Source of the DNA: Arcobacter ellisii
GTDB lineage: Bacteria > Campylobacterota > Campylobacteria > Campylobacterales > Arcobacteraceae
DNA: 64,000 nucleotides
NCBI RefSeq assembly: GCF_003544915.1
Contig: NZ_CP032097.1
Span: 1,550,001 to 1,614,000 of the forward strand
Reading direction: 5' to 3'
Part shown: positions 61,309 through 64,000 of the stretch, piece by piece
Position numbering within the stretch: the first letter of the stretch is position 1
Layout: each line of letters starts with the position of its first letter
Translations under genes and position numbers: made by a program
The notes under the pieces: model-generated
Database searches by the model: none
Seen by the model: only the letters and a program-made list of their open reading frames with translations
Told to the model about the DNA's origin: nothing

Positions 61309-62409
61309 TTAAAAGTTTTTAATCAAATCCTCAAATACAGCAGTCAATCCCTCAACTTCTTTAACAGTTGTTCTCTCACCAACACTATGAATAGTATCAT
61401 TTATAACTCCAAACTCGATAGCCTCTATTCCAAATGCTCCAAAATATCTGGCATCACTTGTTCCACCAGCTGTGCTGTGTTTTGTTGTTATTCCTAAAAC
61501 TTCTTTTATTGAAGTTTCCATGGCTTTAACAACCTTTGATTCTTTGTTTGTTACAAATGGATATGAACCTTGAGTTGTTCGTAAAGTGTAGTTTAAATGC
61601 CCAAAGATTTTTTCTATATAGGCTTCTACATCCTCTTTTTTTGTGTTTGTTGAATTTCTTACATTAAACATCAAATCAAGTTTATTTGGCGTTACATTTG
61701 TTACTTGCATTCCTGCTCTTATATCTGTGATTACCAATTTACTTGGAGCAAAATATTCATCTCCATTGTCCAAATCATATCCTGCAATTTTTTCCAAAAG
61801 TGGAGCTATTTGATGAACTGGATTTATTCCTTTTTCTGGATAGGCTGCGTGTCCTTGTTTTCCTTGGATTGTTAAATATCCATTTATGCTTCCTCTTCGA
61901 CCTACTTTTATAGCATCACCAAACACAACTTCACAAGTTGGCTCTGCTACAACTGCGTAGTTTGGAATCATATTAATCTCTTTTAGGTGTTCAAGCATTT
62001 TGATAGTTCCGTAAGTTCCCTCACCCTCTTCATCTGATGTCAGAAGAATTGATAATGTTCCATCGAAATTTTTGGCATTTTTACAAGCATATAAAAAAGC
62101 AGCATCTCCACTTTTCATATCTTGCGCACCTCTTGCAGTTATTACTCCATCAACTACATCAGCTGCAAATGGATCAACCGCCCAACCTTCTCCCGTTGGA
62201 ACTACATCAATGTGACCTGCAAAACAAAGGTGTTGCGGGTTTTCGTTGAATTTTTTATAATAAAATCTATTTTTTACACCCTCCATATCAACTTTTATAC
62301 AAGTCCACTCTGTCCCTAAATACTCTTCTATAAAATCAAATGCTCCATCATCATTTGGAGTTAGTGATTTGAATCTTAATAATTTTTGAAATAATTCTAT
62401 AATAGTCAT
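61309..62409 (-). CDS. dapE: Succinyl-diaminopimelate desuccinylase DapE
   Basis: A 366-residue M20 metallohydrolase in lysine/meso-diaminopimelate synthesis; it removes succinate from the diaminopimelate intermediate. Zinc-site segments: G-H-I-D-V-V-P near residue 64, R-G-A-Q-D-M-K-S-G near residue 92, catalytic D-E-E-G near residue 126, and G-G-T-S-D-A-R near residue 314. The dimerisation domain has R-R-G-S-I near residue 170. The length matches DapE and it is a chromosomal housekeeping gene. Confidence 0.96.
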   Translation of the reverse strand: MTIIELFQKLLRFKSLTPNDDGAFDFIEEYLGTEWTCIKVDMEGVKNRFYYKKFNENPQHLCFAGHIDVVPTGEGWAVDPFAADVVDGVITARGAQDMKSGDAAFLYACKNAKNFDGTLSILLTSDEEGEGTYGTIKMLEHLKEINMIPNYAVVAEPTCEVVFGDAIKVGRRGSINGYLTIQGKQGHAAYPEKGINPVHQIAPLLEKIAGYDLDNGDEYFAPSKLVITDIRAGMQVTNVTPNKLDLMFNVRNSTNTKKEDVEAYIEKIFGHLNYTLRTTQGSYPFVTNKESKVVKAMETSIKEVLGITTKHSTAGGTSDARYFGAFGIEAIEFGVINDTIHSVGERTTVKEVEGLTAVFEDLIKNF

Positions 62410-62519
62410 TTAATATCCTTTTAATTACGGGCAATTTTAGCTAACTTAACTTTATTTTGTTATAATAAAAAACTATAAAAAATTTTAATTTTTATTATTT
62501 AATTACCAAAGGCTCTATC

Positions 62520-64000
62520 ATGGGAAAATTAGAAAAAACATTTTATTGGTTCTGTTTTATACTTTTAGTATATACAACAATTGGTTTTAAGCTAGTTCCA
62601 AATATTGTAAAAGACCAATTAATCAAAAATTTAGATGAAAATTTAACTTTAAAAACCACTATTGAAAAAGTTGAATTTAATCCTTTTACTCTTAATATAA
62701 AAATTGAAAATTTTAAACTTTTGGATGAAAACAACAATTCTGATATCTCTTTCAAAGAATTAACTATTGATTTTGCATTTATGCGTTCTATTGAAAAAAG
62801 ACATATAAGTTTCCAAAATATATATTTAGATGAACTTTATCTAAATATTACAGAAGATAAAAATGGTGCTTTAAATCTTACAAAATTGGTAAAAGATACT
62901 CCAAAAAAAGAAGAAAAAGAAGAAACAAGTTCTACTGATATTAAATTCCTAATTTCAAAAATTGATTTAAAAAATGCTGATATAAATTTTACAAGTGAAA
63001 AAGAGGAAAAACCTTTTTCTCTTAATTTAAAAGATATTGATTACACAATTTATGATTTAGGAACATATAATAATGCTCTATCTTCAAATAATCTTAAATT
63101 TAGAATAAATGAAGATACAAATGTATCAATTGGTGGAGCATTTAAACTTGAACCATTTAAAATGTATGGAAAAATTGACGTTTCAAATCTAAAAATAAAA
63201 GAATTTTTAGATTTCAAAAAAGATATTTTCAACTTTGATATAAACAATGATGCAAATATAAATCTTATTTTAAACTATAATATTGATACAACAAATGATT
63301 TTGATTTAAAACTAAATAGTGATTTACTAGAGTTAAATAATCTTGAATTAAAACAAAACAATAAATCAATAGCAAATCTAAAAAAACTTGATATTAAAAA
63401 ATTTGATTTTGATTTAATAGGTCAAAATATCAAACTTGATGGAGTTAAAATTGATAGTTTAAATGCAAATATGATTTCTGATAAATCAGGTATCAACTTT
63501 GCAAATCTAATAAAAACTAATTCTTCAAAAGAAGAAAATAAAAATGAACAAAAAGTTGAAACTGCACAAAATAGTGAATCTAAACCTTGGATTGTAAATT
63601 TATCAAATATTGAAGCAACAACAAATTTTAATTTTGATGATAAAACAAATAACAGTTTAATCAATGTAAAAACTACAAACTTAAATCTTAAAAATTTACA
63701 AATAATTGATTCAAAAATTGATTTGAATTCTCTAAATATAAATAACTCAAATCTAAGTTTTATTGATAATAAAAATAAATTAGATATTCAATCAAAAAAT
63801 ACAAAAATAAATCTAAATACTTTATCTTTGAATAACTCTATTTTAGATATTGATACTATAAATTTATCAAAAGAGAATCTAATTTTTAATGAAAAAAAAT
63901 CTAAATTAAATATTGATTCAAAAAATCTAAATTTAGTTTTAAATGCCCTAAAAATTGATGGCAATAAAATTTCAATTAAAAATTCATCTTTAAAAACACC
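62520..64000 (+). CDS. DUF748/AsmA-like envelope protein, partial (runs off window)
   Basis: The start ATG at 62520 follows AAAGG; 493 codons are visible with no stop. A transmembrane helix (about 8-25) precedes a long, asparagine/lysine-rich, repetitive beta-type region with V-E-F-N-P-F-T-L and I-K-N/L-patterns, characteristic of DUF748 and AsmA-like proteins. These span the periplasm and help move lipid or maintain the envelope. The C-terminus lies outside the window. Confidence 0.85.
   Translation, partial: MGKLEKTFYWFCFILLVYTTIGFKLVPNIVKDQLIKNLDENLTLKTTIEKVEFNPFTLNIKIENFKLLDENNNSDISFKELTIDFAFMRSIEKRHISFQNIYLDELYLNITEDKNGALNLTKLVKDTPKKEEKEETSSTDIKFLISKIDLKNADINFTSEKEEKPFSLNLKDIDYTIYDLGTYNNALSSNNLKFRINEDTNVSIGGAFKLEPFKMYGKIDVSNLKIKEFLDFKKDIFNFDINNDANINLILNYNIDTTNDFDLKLNSDLLELNNLELKQNNKSIANLKKLDIKKFDFDLIGQNIKLDGVKIDSLNANMISDKSGINFANLIKTNSSKEENKNEQKVETAQNSESKPWIVNLSNIEATTNFNFDDKTNNSLINVKTTNLNLKNLQIIDSKIDLNSLNINNSNLSFIDNKNKLDIQSKNTKINLNTLSLNNSILDIDTINLSKENLIFNEKKSKLNIDSKNLNLVLNALKIDGNKISIKNSSLKT

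Noticed and set aside
62543-63664. Leftward ORFs antisense to the DUF748 gene
   Set aside because: The rightward frame is continuous for nearly 500 codons with a TM helix and family-like pattern; the leftward ORFs are shadows.
1-64000. tRNA, rRNA and CRISPR arrays
   Set aside because: No tRNA T-loop/acceptor pattern, rRNA segment or regularly spaced identical repeats of CRISPR type was seen; a tRNAscan and CRISPR search would settle it.

Overview
The window is very AT-rich, densely coded DNA with short intergenic gaps and some TTG starts. It is rich in two-component, chemotaxis and GGDEF sensing genes, and contains MdaB, YeiH, DapE and DUF748 proteins. This content suggests a Campylobacterota chromosome of the Arcobacter type. 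That assignment is inference from gene content and composition; no rRNA or tRNA gene was seen.

Layout. 1-1411: leucine-rich repeat protein, cut by the window edge. 1692-5658: operon for a Tat-exported molybdenum hydroxylase (2Fe-2S subunit, Mo subunit, XdhC, MobA-like cytidylyltransferase). 5662-17039: signalling block with a diguanylate cyclase carrying four sensor domains, a CheA-like protein without a phosphotransfer domain, two histidine kinases, two winged-helix response regulators and a PhnD-like lipoprotein. 17173-20280: flavin/quinone redox operon (nitroreductase, old yellow enzyme, ABM monooxygenase, MdaB) divergent from an HxlR regulator.

20358-41563 is a 21.2-kb mobile island. It splits an AEC-family transporter gene after codon 24. 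It has IS21-type terminal inverted repeats and a 6-bp target duplication (TTCAAA). Removing the island and one repeat copy restores a 298-codon transporter frame exactly. Inside, left to right: istB and an istA remnant; an IS3-family element; a Fic toxin with a VbhA-like antitoxin; a LysE/MFS/PhzF/LysR/AraC/cupin cargo in which four promoters share a 16-bp motif; a minimal tyrosine recombinase with upstream repeats; an ArsR-controlled CDF metal exporter with a [2Fe-2S] protein and a Dsb/TlpA thiol-redox set; and a graveyard of IS3, IS256 and IS1634 elements.

42424-57864 returns to chromosomal content: a chemoreceptor; a DsbC-like protein; a three-gene operon (TusA-like/diiron oxygenase, acyl-CoA-dehydrogenase-like flavoprotein, cytosolic PhnD-like protein) behind a structured leader; YeiH/YeiE; a guanidine-II riboswitch with Gdx exporter; a DASS transporter; a TetR/CMD pair with twin operators; YjdM; and an orphan ABC ATPase. 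57921-61191 holds HipBA with twin operators next to a KAP P-loop NTPase. 61309 to the end holds dapE and the start of a DUF748/AsmA-like protein.

The strongest leads are the precise island-in-gene structure, the shared promoter motif inside the island, and the diiron/flavoprotein/PhnD operon with its possible RNA switch.
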